Position numbers and translations under genes: made by a program | Source of the DNA: Tolypothrix sp. PCC 7712 | GTDB taxonomy: Bacteria; Cyanobacteriota; Cyanobacteriia; Cyanobacteriales; Nostocaceae | DNA: 64,000 bases | Assembly (NCBI RefSeq): GCF_025860405.1 | Contig: NZ_CP063785.1 | Span: forward strand, 8,185,390-8,249,389 | Reading direction: 5' to 3' | The notes under the pieces: model-generated | Databases searched by the model: none | The model's input: the letters and a program-made list of their open reading frames with translations, nothing else | What the model was told of the DNA's origin: nothing | Shown: in pieces, positions 16,609 through 26,143 of the stretch | Layout: the number at the start of each line of letters is the position of its first letter | Numbering within the stretch: the first letter of the stretch is position 1

Positions 16609-17232
16609 GTGCAAATCCCTCACTTTCCCGAAGCTAATCACCCCCTGGTTAAGTCGCTGTTCCATCAAAGTGACCAAGAACTAGTAAATCTGTTTCAACG
16701 CTCTCCCGAAAGCGGAAAGTACTTTACAGCGATTTTTTGCCGCTATAGCCCGATAGTTTACACCTTAATTCGGCATTCAGCGCGATCGCCTGTGCAAGCA
16801 GATTATTTGTTCGCCCTCACTTGGCGACATATTTACTACGAACTCGGTGGGCTAGATTTAAATAGCCCAACACCCAACCAAGAACCCTTAACTCTACAAA
16901 ATTGGCTGATTAACATCACCGCCTACTGCATTAATGAGATTGAATTACCACCCACAGAAGCAATTCATTATTCTCTCAAAGCTACTTCCCCTGCTTTATG
17001 GTGCTATGTTGAGCAAGCATTGGATCAACTACCCCCAGTTTTGCGCTTTGTAGTCTTAATGGCCCAGACTTTCCGTTGGAGTGAAACGCGAATTGCTGCT
17101 TATCTCCAAGCTGAGGGCGAGAATTTTACCCCAAACGAAGTAGCCAATTTTCTCCAGGAAGGATATCGTATGTTAGAGGACAAATTACCTGGAGATATTC
17201 GTGCGATTTATTTAGGCGAAGATGCAGCCTAA
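16609..17232 (+). CDS. Sigma-70-like (ECF-type) RNA polymerase factor
   Basis: A 207-residue protein. The N-terminal half has the region 2 layout (SDQELVNLFQRSPESGKYFTAIFCRY, then DYLFALTWRHIYYEL). The C-terminal half has region 4 features: LDQLPPVLRFVVLMAQTFRWSETRIAAYLQ and a helix ending in LEDKLPGDIRAIYLGEDAA. Region 2 is divergent from typical ECF factors, so promoter recognition may be unusual. The frame opens with GTG at 16609; no strong ribosome-binding site is visible. A TPR protein gene follows 103 bases later in the same direction. No anti-sigma factor is recognisable next to it. Confidence 0.75.
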   Translation: MQIPHFPEANHPLVKSLFHQSDQELVNLFQRSPESGKYFTAIFCRYSPIVYTLIRHSARSPVQADYLFALTWRHIYYELGGLDLNSPTPNQEPLTLQNWLINITAYCINEIELPPTEAIHYSLKATSPALWCYVEQALDQLPPVLRFVVLMAQTFRWSETRIAAYLQAEGENFTPNEVANFLQEGYRMLEDKLPGDIRAIYLGEDAA

Positions 17233-17335
17233 TCTTAGTCTAAGTGTAAACACGTAATTTTAAAATAATCGGAGGTAGTTTTAGCCTTGCTTATAAAACC
17301 TTCTACTTAAAAGCGACATTTCTCGGGTAAGTTTT

Positions 17336-18463
17336 ATGAAACAACGGTATTTCTTACCAGAGGCTAGCATTCTCAATTTAAATCCCCGCCTGAAATCAGG
17401 ATTAAGAAGTTGGGATTGTGCTATCCTCGCCTCGCGCCAGGGTGGTAAATCCCAATTTTTGACTGCTTGCTTGTTAATTTTGGCTGTGGCTTTTAGTCCC
17501 TTAGCAGCCAGTGCGGTTGATATTACTCAACAACTGCACCGTCCGTTAAATCGTTCGACGTTACGAGACTCAAGAGACCAAGCAGATAGCTTATTAAATA
17601 TCGGTGAACAACAATACAAGTTAGGTTATGCCGATAAAACTCTTGATTCTTGCTTGCAAGCACTAGAAATTTATCACTCCTTGGGTGACTACAAAGCCCA
17701 AGGTATGACTTATGATTTGCTAGCAAAAGCGTACATCCAGCTAGACCGTTTGCAAGAAGGGGAAGATGCATTACGCCGGAGGTTAGCGATCGCTCGCGAT
17801 ACTAAAGATTTTCAGTCTCAGATTTTTGCACTGAATAATATTAGTACAGTTCTGCTACAAAAAGGAGAATTCATCCCAGCAGGTAAAACAGTACAAGAAG
17901 CACTGGAAATCGCCCAAAATGTCCAAAATATTGCCGGAGAAGGCTTGTCTTTGAGTAATTGGGGACTAGTAAATGCCAGAGTCGGCAATTACAGCAAGGC
18001 AATAAAATTGTATGAAACTGCTTTGTCTTTCCGTCGCCAAAGTGGTGATGTGATTGGTGAGACAAATACCCTCAACAATTTGGGTGATGCTTACTTCGCA
18101 ATGGGTAATTATGACGATACTATTGGCACTTATGGCGCTGCTTTGAGGATAGCGAAAACTACAGGCGATCGCACTAATTATGTAAGAGCTATTGACGGTT
18201 TAGTCACAGCTCATAGTTCTGTAGGACGCAATGAGCGTGCTTTCGACTTATTAGAGCAACGCCTAGCAATGGCTAGAGACTCACAAAATCTAAAGGAAGA
18301 ATTTGGAGTTTTTATGACCTACGCCAAGATATACGAAAAACTCAATAATTATCTCACTGCTCGGAACTTTTACGAAAGAGCGCTCGTATTAGCGCGAACG
18401 TTGGAAGACAGCAAGCAGGAGGTATTTTTGGTTGATAAGCTGACTAAATTACCTAAACACTAA
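17336..18463 (+). CDS. TPR-repeat protein with N-terminal hydrophobic signal
   Basis: A 375-residue protein. A basic N-terminal tail of about 40 residues precedes one hydrophobic segment (FLTACLLILAVAFSPLAASA, about 41-60) that ends like a signal peptide. The mature part then consists of about seven tetratricopeptide units (for example YSKAIKLYETALSFRRQSGD and NNLGDAYFAMGNYDDTIGTY). It is likely an exported or membrane-anchored scaffold. The n-region is long for a signal peptide, so a later start cannot be excluded. It follows the sigma-like gene and could share its transcript. Confidence 0.8.
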   Translation: MKQRYFLPEASILNLNPRLKSGLRSWDCAILASRQGGKSQFLTACLLILAVAFSPLAASAVDITQQLHRPLNRSTLRDSRDQADSLLNIGEQQYKLGYADKTLDSCLQALEIYHSLGDYKAQGMTYDLLAKAYIQLDRLQEGEDALRRRLAIARDTKDFQSQIFALNNISTVLLQKGEFIPAGKTVQEALEIAQNVQNIAGEGLSLSNWGLVNARVGNYSKAIKLYETALSFRRQSGDVIGETNTLNNLGDAYFAMGNYDDTIGTYGAALRIAKTTGDRTNYVRAIDGLVTAHSSVGRNERAFDLLEQRLAMARDSQNLKEEFGVFMTYAKIYEKLNNYLTARNFYERALVLARTLEDSKQEVFLVDKLTKLPKH

Positions 18464-18597
18464 GACAATTTTAGATTTTAGATTTTGGATTCAACCGCTT
18501 CTACTTTGAAAACCCTAGTTATTTTCAGAATCGGCTTTAATTTCCAAATACGAAACTATTGCCTATTACCTTTTAGTTTTTGAAAGCAATCACTTAA

Positions 18598-18673
18598 TAA
18601 TAGTAGGGTTGGACATCACCAGCCCTACTATTATTTTTACAAATGACAAATGACAAATAACAAATGACAAATG
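18598..18673. repeat. Hairpin and ACAAATG heptamer repeat
   Basis: AATAGTAGGGTTGG and CCAGCCCTACTATT form a stem-loop (18598-18633) between the convergent TPR and exported-protein genes, and may terminate both. Five heptamer units of ACAAATG (18639-18673) follow and run up to the stop codon of the minus-strand gene. Confidence 0.75.
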
Positions 18674-18674
18674 C

Positions 18675-19478
18675 CTAATTCAAAAATACTGAGCCATTAG
18701 ATTGAATTCGCATAGCTTTTGCATCTTGAGCTACGTCTGTGGTTTCATTCAATCTGACTTCTAATAATCCAGTTTCGGAGGGTTGTGCATTCACTGACAA
18801 TAATCCGCCATCTTCGCGTTGGAATGTCACAGTGATAGGCGCACGTAAATTCTGTAGTACTATATCAGATTTTCCACTAAGCGATCGCTCGTTAGTATCG
18901 CCAATAATTTGATAAGTTACATTCGCACCAGTATCATTCACTAGCCTGACATTGACATTACCATTTGTGAGCGCCACTGTCGCAATAGGTCTTATTCCTT
19001 GTTGTCTGATTGAGGGTTCAGTTAAAGAATTTGTTTGTGAAGGAACCTGTTGTGGTGTGGAATATGGAGTTGAACTTCCAGTTGGCGCAGGTTGCTGGGT
19101 GCGATTGTAAGGCGCTTGCTGAAAAACACTGGGATTAGGGTTAAGCTGTGAGTTAGTCACACTTCCTGGTGTATCCCCACCTACACCCATATTTGTTTGT
19201 TCTGGTGATGGGTTAGTGGAATTATAAGGAACTGTTCCTTGGGATTGCACTTGTTGGGTTAAAGCATTAGGGGGACATCCTTGAGGAACCAAAACTCGAC
19301 TGTTATGTGGTTCTTCATAGAAAATTCTGGGACAAGGATTGACTTTACCAACAGAACTAGGCTGTGGTGTTACTGGTATTGGCGTTTGTGCAAGTGCTGG
19401 TACACTCATCAGTAAACCGCCGCAGAGAGCAGCCAAAAATTCAGCCGACTTGCGAAACTTTTGCGAATTGCTATTCAT
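18675..19478 (-). CDS. Exported protein with Pro/Gln-rich middle and C-terminal beta domain
   Basis: A 267-residue protein with a classical signal peptide (residues about 1-31: basic start, AEFLAALCGGLLMSVPALAQ, cleavage after ALA). A low-complexity middle (about 32-165) rich in Pro, Gln, Thr, Ser and Asn follows. The C-terminal region (about 166-267, TVALTNGNVNVRLVNDTGANVTYQII...) looks like a small beta sandwich. Two Cys (48 and 68) could form a disulfide. I do not recognise a named family. It is likely periplasmic or surface-bound. It is convergent with the TPR gene. Confidence 0.7.
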   Translation of the reverse strand: MNSNSQKFRKSAEFLAALCGGLLMSVPALAQTPIPVTPQPSSVGKVNPCPRIFYEEPHNSRVLVPQGCPPNALTQQVQSQGTVPYNSTNPSPEQTNMGVGGDTPGSVTNSQLNPNPSVFQQAPYNRTQQPAPTGSSTPYSTPQQVPSQTNSLTEPSIRQQGIRPIATVALTNGNVNVRLVNDTGANVTYQIIGDTNERSLSGKSDIVLQNLRAPITVTFQREDGGLLSVNAQPSETGLLEVRLNETTDVAQDAKAMRIQSNGSVFLN

Positions 19479-20100
19479 TGTATACTCCTAGAAAATCTTA
19501 CCTGAAATTATTGATGAATTTGATAAATCAGCAAATTACATTAGGTAACAAATTTGCACTTATTACACTCAAATCTTGAAATTATTTGCTTGTTATAATT
19601 TTGATTTCAGTGATTTTAATTTAACAAATTAGCCAGCTTTTTATATCTAACCAAAGGTCTGAAAATGAATTAAATTGTAATTCTTCTTTATTTCCCAAGA
19701 ATGAGAAATTAATAATTGTCTGATTTTTTATAAGTTATACCAGTTATAACATTTTGAAAACAAAACCCCACAGATGGGCAGGTAGGGGCACGGCACCATT
19801 AAGATAATTTGATATACCACAAGATTGTGGATGCCGTGCCCCTACAAATAATTTATTTGTCTACTTGCATAATAAATTATGAGTAAATTAGCCAACCTAT
19901 TGAAAATGAGTTAGTAAAAATAAACTCTCGAGAAATATTAATTAAATCAAATTTTATGCAGCCAGATTTAGCAGTTTATTAAATGGATGTCATCAGAATT
20001 GAGAGTATAAAAATCTCAATACAGCAATTTTTACTATCTAAGTTAGTAGGGAAAGCAATTCTGTTTCATCTGTCATAAGAAACAAATGCAAATTCCAGCA
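19479..20100. other. Intergenic region holding one interspersed palindrome
   Basis: An AT-rich spacer without a convincing gene. At 19782-19845 it holds a 64-bp repeat bounded by GTAGGGGCACGGCA and its complement TGCCGTGCCCCTAC. Another copy of the same repeat at 25165-25431 is split by an inserted MITE. Confidence 0.7.
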
Positions 20101-21507
20101 TTAAGACTCGAGAGTTACAGGTAAAGTAACGATAAAAGTAGTACCTTTACCTAGACGGCTTTCGACTTGAATTTGGCCTTGGTGATGTTCGACAATAGCT
20201 TGAGCGATCGCTAACCCTAATCCTGAACCAGTAGAAATATCTGTAGCTGTATTGCCATTACTATGGGTACGCGCCGGATCTACCCGATAAAAGCGGTCAA
20301 ATAACTTTGGTAGTGCATCCCCAGGAATACCAACCCCAGTATCACTGACTTTAACTTGTAATTGAGCGCTACTGTAGCGCAAGCCAGCAACTCGATTCAT
20401 TCCTTCTAACCGCGCTAATTCTACATTTACCCGTCCACTAGATGGGGTGTATTGCACAGCGTTCCCAATCAAATTAGTGAACAGTCGCACCAATTGATCC
20501 CAATTTCCTACAAGTGTGAACCAATTGTCAGACAGTTCGGGGTTAGTGTCTCCATCTGCAGGATCTACCAAATCCAAAGCCAGGCTGATTTTCTTTTCTT
20601 TAGCTAATAATTGCTGTTCTTCTAGCACTTCCATTAGCAAAGCATCCAAGGGACAAGAGGAAAAGTTATCTTTGCTAATGCCACTATCTTGACGTGCGAG
20701 GAATAGTAAATCATTAACTAACCTACCCAAGCGTTGAGTCAGTCGTTCCACTAATTTTAACTGTTGGCGATATTGTAAAGATGTCGTAGGTTCTACCTCT
20801 GCTGACTCTAAATCAGCCAGCGCAACTTGTACATTAGTTTGAATTAAAGTAATTGGACTTCGCAATTCGTGAGAAGCATCAGCTGTAAATTGTTTGAGCC
20901 GTTGATAGGAATCCCCTACTGGTTCCATTGCTTTACCAGATAAAAACCAACCACTAGCACCCACAGAAAGCACCATTAACCATGTACCAATGGCTAAATC
21001 CAACATAAATTGACGGCTAGGTTTACTAACTTCAAACCAGGGATGGCTAACACGCAGATAACCTAATACTTGACGGCCAAATTCTACCCGGTGTGTAACT
21101 TGGCGTAATAAGACTGGTGACTTTTGCCAACCTTCATTCCCCACGCGCACCGTTTCACCAGTGCGATTCGCATGAATGGGAATATTTAAAGGTGTGGATA
21201 GCGTTGACCAAAGTAATTCTCCATTGGCGCTAAACCATTCCAAATCAATATGATCATCTTCTACTGTGTCAGTATTATCACGAAAACTTGCTTCTAAATT
21301 AATGCGTAATGTCTCAGTACCGCTATTAACTGACTCAATGACGAGCGATCGCTCTACTACTTCCACAACATGATTGAGAGTATCATCAATCCGCTCAATC
21401 AATGTATTACGGACATAGAAATATACTCCACTGGCAAATAATAAGAGTAATACAGCCGTTACAGCAGTGTACCAAAGAGCCAGACGGCGGCGAGTAGCTT
21501 GGAACAT
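20101..21507 (-). CDS. Membrane sensor histidine kinase (orphan)
   Basis: A 468-residue kinase. A first transmembrane helix (about 11-29) is followed by a periplasmic loop (about 30-160) and a second helix (about 172-192). The HisKA domain has the phospho-acceptor His213 in FTADASHELRSPI, and the HATPase domain has an N box (NLIGNAVQYTPSSG), DTGVGIPGDALPKLFDRFYR and GSGLGLAIAQAI. The architecture resembles RppB-type kinases of cyanobacteria, but no response regulator gene lies next to it, so it is an orphan here. A HAMP domain is weak or missing. A 49-bp G-rich repeat begins only about 8 bases upstream of its start codon, so its leader and promoter must run through repeat DNA. Confidence 0.92.
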   Translation of the reverse strand: MFQATRRRLALWYTAVTAVLLLLFASGVYFYVRNTLIERIDDTLNHVVEVVERSLVIESVNSGTETLRINLEASFRDNTDTVEDDHIDLEWFSANGELLWSTLSTPLNIPIHANRTGETVRVGNEGWQKSPVLLRQVTHRVEFGRQVLGYLRVSHPWFEVSKPSRQFMLDLAIGTWLMVLSVGASGWFLSGKAMEPVGDSYQRLKQFTADASHELRSPITLIQTNVQVALADLESAEVEPTTSLQYRQQLKLVERLTQRLGRLVNDLLFLARQDSGISKDNFSSCPLDALLMEVLEEQQLLAKEKKISLALDLVDPADGDTNPELSDNWFTLVGNWDQLVRLFTNLIGNAVQYTPSSGRVNVELARLEGMNRVAGLRYSSAQLQVKVSDTGVGIPGDALPKLFDRFYRVDPARTHSNGNTATDISTGSGLGLAIAQAIVEHHQGQIQVESRLGKGTTFIVTLPVTLES

Positions 21508-21514
21508 GGGGATT

Positions 21515-21562
21515 AGGGATTGGGGAACTCGGGGCCCCCTCTGGGGATAAGGGGTAATGGGA
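21515..21562. repeat. 49-bp G-rich repeat, third copy, with short TCAACAG repeat
   Basis: Same core as the two copies at 1811-1918 (GGGGAACTCGGGGCCCCCT...). About 17 bases further on, four units of a TCAACAG heptamer occur (about 21579-21608), the same unit that interrupts mfd. The two repeats fill the divergent spacer between the histidine kinase and ppk. Confidence 0.9.
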
Positions 21563-21706
21563 CTGCGAAATTATTCAGCAGTCAACAGTCAACAGCCAAC
21601 AGTCAACAAAGTAGTTGCTAAAAAGCTGCTCGCTTGCTTACACTATTTCATTTACTATGTTTATTATTCAGTTGCATGGGCTGCAACTATCCGCCCTAAG
21701 GTGATC

Positions 21707-23920
21707 ATGGCAAAATCCAAAAAGAGCGCTACTACTCCCATCAATCTGAGCGATTCCCAATACTACATCAACCGAGAATTAAGCTGGTTAGAGTTTAATA
21801 ACCGAGTTTTACATGAAGCTTTCGACCAGCGAACGCCTCTTTTGGAAAGACTCAAGTTTTTGGCGATATTTACCTCTAACTTGGATGAGTTCTTTATGGT
21901 CAGGGTTGCGGGATTAAAGCAACAAGTTGAGGCTAAAGTCTCACAGTTAAGTCCTGATGGTCGCACACCACAACAACAGCTAGATGATATCAGGTTTACC
22001 CTCAGTCCCCAGGTAACTAAACAGCATCAGCATTTTGAGCAAATACTCAGACCATTATTAGCGCAAAATAAAATACATATTCTGGATTATATAGAGTTAA
22101 CTGATAAACAACGGAATTATTTAGATAACTATTTTGAAGAACAAATTTTTCCGGTTTTAACTCCCTTAGCGGTTGATCCTAGCCATCCTTTCCCCTATAT
22201 TTCCAATCTCAGCCTGAATTTGGCTGTAGTGGTGAAAAACCCCGAAACAGAAGAAGAATTTTTTGCCAGAGTTAAAGTCCCGAAAGTTTTACCGCGATTT
22301 ATACCCTTACCGCCAGAGTTAGGAATTTATCACAACGGTCAACCTGCTCACTGGACTGGTGTACCTTTAGAACAAGCGATCGCACATAATTTAGATTCCC
22401 TATTTCCGGGAATGAATATTCAGGAGTATCATCCTTTCCGCATTACTCGTGATGCTGATTTGGCTTTGGAAGAGGATGAAGCTGACGATTTACTCCTAGC
22501 GATTGAACAAGAACTCAGAAAACGCCGCATTGGTGGAACCCCAGTCCGCTTAGAAATTCAATCCCAAACTCCCGAAACAGTGCGATCGCGTTTATTGGAA
22601 GATTTAGAATTATCCGAAAGCGATGTTTACGAAGTCGATGGACTTTTGGGACTGCGGGATTTAATGTACTTTATGTCATTACCGCTACCAGAATTTAAAG
22701 ATCCACCAAGACAATCTGTAGTTCCTTCTCGCTTACAATGGTTGCGAGAACCTAGCCTCAGTGCGGAAATTCCAGAGGTAGAGGAAGGAAAAGACTTTTT
22801 TGCAGTCATCAGTGAAAAGGATTTGTTAGTACACCATCCCTATCAATCTTTTTCCACAACCGTGGTGCGTTTTATTACCCATGCTGCCCATGATCCGAAT
22901 GTCCTAGCAATCAAAATGACCCTTTACCGGACTTCTGGGGACTCGCCTATTGTTAATGCTTTAATTGCAGCGGCGGAAAATGGCAAGCAAGTATCAGTAT
23001 TGGTGGAATTAAAAGCGCGGTTTGATGAAGAGAATAATATTTACTGGGCGAGACGTTTAGAAAGAGTCGGCGTTCACGTTGTCTATGGTTTAGTTGGGTT
23101 GAAAACTCACTGTAAAACTATTATGGTTGTGCGTCGAGAAAAAGACCGGATGCGGCGCTATGTCCATATTGGCACTGGCAACTATAATCAAAAAACTGCA
23201 CGACTATATACAGATTTAGGATTATTCACCTGCAACGAAGAAATTGGTGCTGATATTACCGACCTATTCAATTTTCTCACAGGCTATTCCCGGCAAAAGT
23301 CTTATCGCGAATTATTAGTTGCACCTGTGAATATGCGCGATCGCTTTTTAGCACTAATTCATCGGGAAATCGAAAATGCCAAAAATGGCATTACTGGGAG
23401 AATTGTTGCCAAAATGAATTCTCTAGTTGATCCCCAGATTATTGCGACTTTATATGAAGCCTCCCGTGCTGGAGTCCAAATCGATTTGATTGTGCGCGGT
23501 GTTTGCTGCTTGCGCCCAGGGCTGAAAGATATTAGTGAAAATATTCGGATCATTAGCATAGTCGGCCGCTTTTTAGAACACTCCCGCATTTTTTATTTTT
23601 ACAACAATGCCCAAGAAGAAATCTATATTGGTAGCGCCGATTGGATGCGTCGTAACCTAGATCGTCGCGTCGAAGTAATTACCCCAATTAAAGACCCAGA
23701 TATTGCTAAAGATTTGCAAGAAATCTTGGGAATCATGCTAGCGGACAATCGCCAAGCTTGGGAATTACAGGGCAATGGCAGCTATATTCAACGACAACCG
23801 TGCGATCGCGCCCCGGAAGCACACTCACAACAAAGTCTCATCAATATGGCATTACGCTCAACTAGTATTAGCTCAAACCTGATTGATACAAAAAAGAATT
23901 CCTTCTATCTTGACAATTAG
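21707..23920 (+). CDS. ppk1: Polyphosphate kinase 1
   Basis: Reversibly makes polyphosphate from ATP. From ATG at 21707 the protein has 737 residues, normal for PPK1. The domains are the N-terminal helical domain (YYINRELSWLEFNNRVLHEA), head domain, and two C-terminal phospholipase-D-like domains. The latter show LAIKMTLYRTSG, VHIGTGNYNQKTARLYTDLGL (with the conserved His-x-Gly-x-Gly-x-Tyr-x-x-x-Thr) and HSRIFYFYNN. The frame stays open for 50 codons upstream to 21557, but that part translates the TCAACAG repeat and a non-family sequence, so 21707 is preferred. It is divergent from the histidine kinase. Confidence 0.97.
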   Translation: MAKSKKSATTPINLSDSQYYINRELSWLEFNNRVLHEAFDQRTPLLERLKFLAIFTSNLDEFFMVRVAGLKQQVEAKVSQLSPDGRTPQQQLDDIRFTLSPQVTKQHQHFEQILRPLLAQNKIHILDYIELTDKQRNYLDNYFEEQIFPVLTPLAVDPSHPFPYISNLSLNLAVVVKNPETEEEFFARVKVPKVLPRFIPLPPELGIYHNGQPAHWTGVPLEQAIAHNLDSLFPGMNIQEYHPFRITRDADLALEEDEADDLLLAIEQELRKRRIGGTPVRLEIQSQTPETVRSRLLEDLELSESDVYEVDGLLGLRDLMYFMSLPLPEFKDPPRQSVVPSRLQWLREPSLSAEIPEVEEGKDFFAVISEKDLLVHHPYQSFSTTVVRFITHAAHDPNVLAIKMTLYRTSGDSPIVNALIAAAENGKQVSVLVELKARFDEENNIYWARRLERVGVHVVYGLVGLKTHCKTIMVVRREKDRMRRYVHIGTGNYNQKTARLYTDLGLFTCNEEIGADITDLFNFLTGYSRQKSYRELLVAPVNMRDRFLALIHREIENAKNGITGRIVAKMNSLVDPQIIATLYEASRAGVQIDLIVRGVCCLRPGLKDISENIRIISIVGRFLEHSRIFYFYNNAQEEIYIGSADWMRRNLDRRVEVITPIKDPDIAKDLQEILGIMLADNRQAWELQGNGSYIQRQPCDRAPEAHSQQSLINMALRSTSISSNLIDTKKNSFYLDN

Positions 23921-24071
23921 CTAAATCTACTACTTTTAGAAAACTTTAATTTTTCCTCACAAAATCTAAATTATTTAGTGCGCTAAAAGCCTAATTATTC
24001 AACCATAGGATAGAGTAACTCGCAGGACTAATTCCCATACACTATAAAAGTTATCGTACTTAAACTTTTAA

Positions 24072-24473
24072 ATGTTAATGTTGTCCTGTGAGTCTTCTAC
24101 CTTGCGTGTTTTAGTGGTTGACGATCACGAACTAACCCGCCTAACGCTACAATTAGCTTTTTCTTGTCAAAAGAATATCCAGGTAGTAGGTTTAGCCAGC
24201 AATGGTCAAGAAGCTATAGAAATGGTTAAACGCTATCAACCTGATGTAATTGTTTTAGATTTACAAATGCCCGTTATGGATGGCTGGAGTGCTTCAGGGC
24301 ACATTAAAGCTATCTCTCCCAAAACACAAATCTTGGCTTACTCTTCAGTGGAAGATGCTAATTTTCATCCCAATGGTATGTCTAACTTTGATGAATTTTG
24401 CAAAAAAGATGTACCTACCACTGAACTCATCGCTAGGGTGAGAGAATTAGGAGACAGAGCAATGAATGGTTAA
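24072..24473 (+). CDS. Single-domain response regulator (CheY-like receiver)
   Basis: A 133-residue receiver domain with no output domain. The acidic pair DDHELTR, phospho-acceptor Asp in VIVLDLQMPVMDGW (about residue 60), Ser in AYSSVED (in the Thr/Ser position) and Lys in FCKKDVP are in the expected order. It is probably a phosphorelay shuttle or regulator acting through protein contacts. It lies 151 bases after ppk on the same strand. No kinase is adjacent, although the orphan kinase at 20101-21507 is nearby. Confidence 0.9.
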   Translation: MLMLSCESSTLRVLVVDDHELTRLTLQLAFSCQKNIQVVGLASNGQEAIEMVKRYQPDVIVLDLQMPVMDGWSASGHIKAISPKTQILAYSSVEDANFHPNGMSNFDEFCKKDVPTTELIARVRELGDRAMNG

Positions 24474-24814
24474 TACCATTTTGGATTTGAGATTTTGCGG
24501 AAAGTTGAGTCAGTTTGTTGATGAGACACTGCGTTGGGCAGCTTTGCCGACTTGTAGCAGCTGCCGTCAAATTTTCCAACAAGGATTGTGAAAGATTTAT
24601 TGACTGAGCTTTTGAGCCATTCATCTATCGCAATCAGTTTTCAAATTGGTATAAGTTCCAATATAAATAATGCAATACAGTGAAAGTGCTTGATTAACCC
24701 AAGCGCAAGAGAATTCTGGGGATTTAGGGACATGATAGCTATTAAAAGCGTTGGTACAGTTGATCGATAACTATGTACCAACGCAATTTTGTTGTTATTT
24801 AAACTAAGATTGGC
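24474..24814. other. Spacer with a possible decayed MITE
   Basis: TAATACCATTTTGG right after the receiver stop codon and CAAATTGGTATAA near 24641-24653 form a loose inverted pair about 180 bp apart. Similar ends occur at 3883-3990. No coding sequence is supported here. Confidence 0.35.
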
Positions 24815-24997
24815 TTAATTATTTCCTGCCTCTGGAACGGTGCGTCTAAATTCGTCCAGCAAATCATCTAATTCTTCTAAGGCTTGATTTACATCAATTC
24901 TCAAAGTCCCAATATTTGGTTGTTCTAAGAGACTGAGTAAATAATCACGTTTGCTTTGAACGATGGCAATTCGTTCTTTTATAGTTTGTATATCCAT
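24815..24997 (-). CDS. Small coiled-coil protein (60 residues)
   Basis: Reads MDIQTIKERIAIVQSKRDYL and continues as two amphipathic helices ending in EFRRTVPEAGNN. The heptad-like spacing of Leu/Ile suggests a helical hairpin or coiled coil. It is acidic at the C terminus. It stands alone with its own spacer on both sides, and the composition fits a real small cyanobacterial gene. No function is recognised. Confidence 0.55.
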   Translation of the reverse strand: MDIQTIKERIAIVQSKRDYLLSLLEQPNIGTLRIDVNQALEELDDLLDEFRRTVPEAGNN

Positions 24998-25164
24998 TGT
25001 TTTGTTTGCATTCTTTTACTCTCTTCCAGTGTAACTGAAGCGTTGAAATTCACCCATTCTCTACAGGTCGGAAATTAATAACATTTGGAAAAAAGAATGC
25101 CACAAATTAATGTGGGGTGTGTTTTCGCCAAGCACAACGCACCAACGCAGCATCCATAATTAAA

Positions 25165-25431
25165 GTAAGGGCACAGCATCCACAATATTTCGGCATATCA
25201 AATATCTTACTGGTGTCCATTGGTGTCAACTTAAGCTAAAAGCGATATAGGGCGGGCGTTGTACAAATACCTCGCGCCCTCATCCCCTAACCCCTTCTCC
25301 CGCAGGAGAAGGGGAACTAAATCTCTGGCTCCCTTCTCCCCGTGGGAGAGGGGCTGGGGGTGAGGGCGAAACCTTGCACAAGAGCGGGTTTCACGTTAAG
25401 TTGACACCAATGACTGGTGCCGTGCCCCTAC
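25165..25431. repeat. Interspersed GGGGCACGGCA repeat, copy split by a MITE
   Basis: The outer arms GTAAGGGCACAGCA (25165-25178) and TGCCGTGCCCCTAC (25418-25431), plus the intervening CATCCACAAT...ATATCAAAT..ATCTTA, match the reverse complement of the intact 64-bp repeat at 19782-19845. The copy is interrupted by a 195-bp insertion at 25218-25412. Confidence 0.85.
25218..25412. mobile_element. 195-bp MITE with 17-bp inverted ends and 9-bp target duplication
   Basis: The ends CATTGGTGTCAACTTAA and its perfect complement (25396-25412) bound the element. ACTGGTGTC (25209-25217) and ACTGGTGCC (25413-25421) flank it as a 9-bp target duplication with one mismatch. Inside lies a C-rich hairpin block (CCCTCATCCCC...GAGAAGGGG). 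No coding capacity. Confidence 0.85.
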
Positions 25432-25461
25432 AAAAAATCTATCTGACTAAATTGGTTGGTA

Positions 25462-25968
25462 TTAAACTTGTATATTAAATGACTCATGATATGAGACAAG
25501 TCCAGTTGGTATTTGCCCGTTAAAGGAAATAGCTTGGAAGTATTCGGGTGGAACATCGGGTAAAACTAAACTAGGCTCTACCTGAAAACCAAAACGGCTG
25601 TAGTAGTTAGGGTTTCCCAGTAATACACATCCAGATGCACCTAGTTGGCGTAGAGTAGCCAACGCTTCCCTCATTAGTTGTGAGCCAATACCAACGCCTT
25701 GATGCTGTGGAGATACAGATATTGGCCCCAGTCCATACCAACCCTGACTACCATCAGAAATTGAAACTGGGGATACAGCAACATGCCCAACGATTTTGCT
25801 ATCAGCTTCAGCAACAAGGGAAATTGTCAAGTTCCCTGAGTCACGCAAAGCATTCACAATCAACTGTTCGGTGTGGCTACTATAGGTCGTATTAAGAAAC
25901 GCCGCTGTTGTCAAAGCTTCAATATCAGCAACATCACCAGGCACTTCTTTTCTGATTGTGATATTCAT
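25462..25968 (-). CDS. GNAT-family N-acetyltransferase
   Basis: A 168-residue acetyltransferase of the YhbS type. The N-terminal part, MNITIRKEVPGDVADIEALT, is followed by the acetyl-CoA binding motif VSPQHQGVGIGSQLMREAL (Q/RxxGxG/A). The family-typical LLGNPNYYSRFGFQVEPSLVLPDVP stretch comes next. The substrate cannot be told; close families acetylate small molecules or protein termini. It is a single gene with repeats upstream and downstream and starts at ATG 25968. Confidence 0.88.
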   Translation of the reverse strand: MNITIRKEVPGDVADIEALTTAAFLNTTYSSHTEQLIVNALRDSGNLTISLVAEADSKIVGHVAVSPVSISDGSQGWYGLGPISVSPQHQGVGIGSQLMREALATLRQLGASGCVLLGNPNYYSRFGFQVEPSLVLPDVPPEYFQAISFNGQIPTGLVSYHESFNIQV

Positions 25969-26143
25969 TATTGGTGTTCTAGAATCTGCGCTATGTAGCT
26001 GGTTGGAATTAAATATAAGATGGACGTAGGTTGGGTTGAGGCACGAAACCCAACACCCGCATGGGTTACGCTATCGCTAACCCATCCTACAAATAATTAT
26101 GCCTCCCTACTTAGCAGCATTCTCAATCAACGTAGAGAAATTT

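Noticed and set aside
21557..21706. Fifty extra N-terminal residues on polyphosphate kinase
   Set aside because: The stretch includes the TCAACAG repeat and does not resemble the family; the family start fits ATG 21707.
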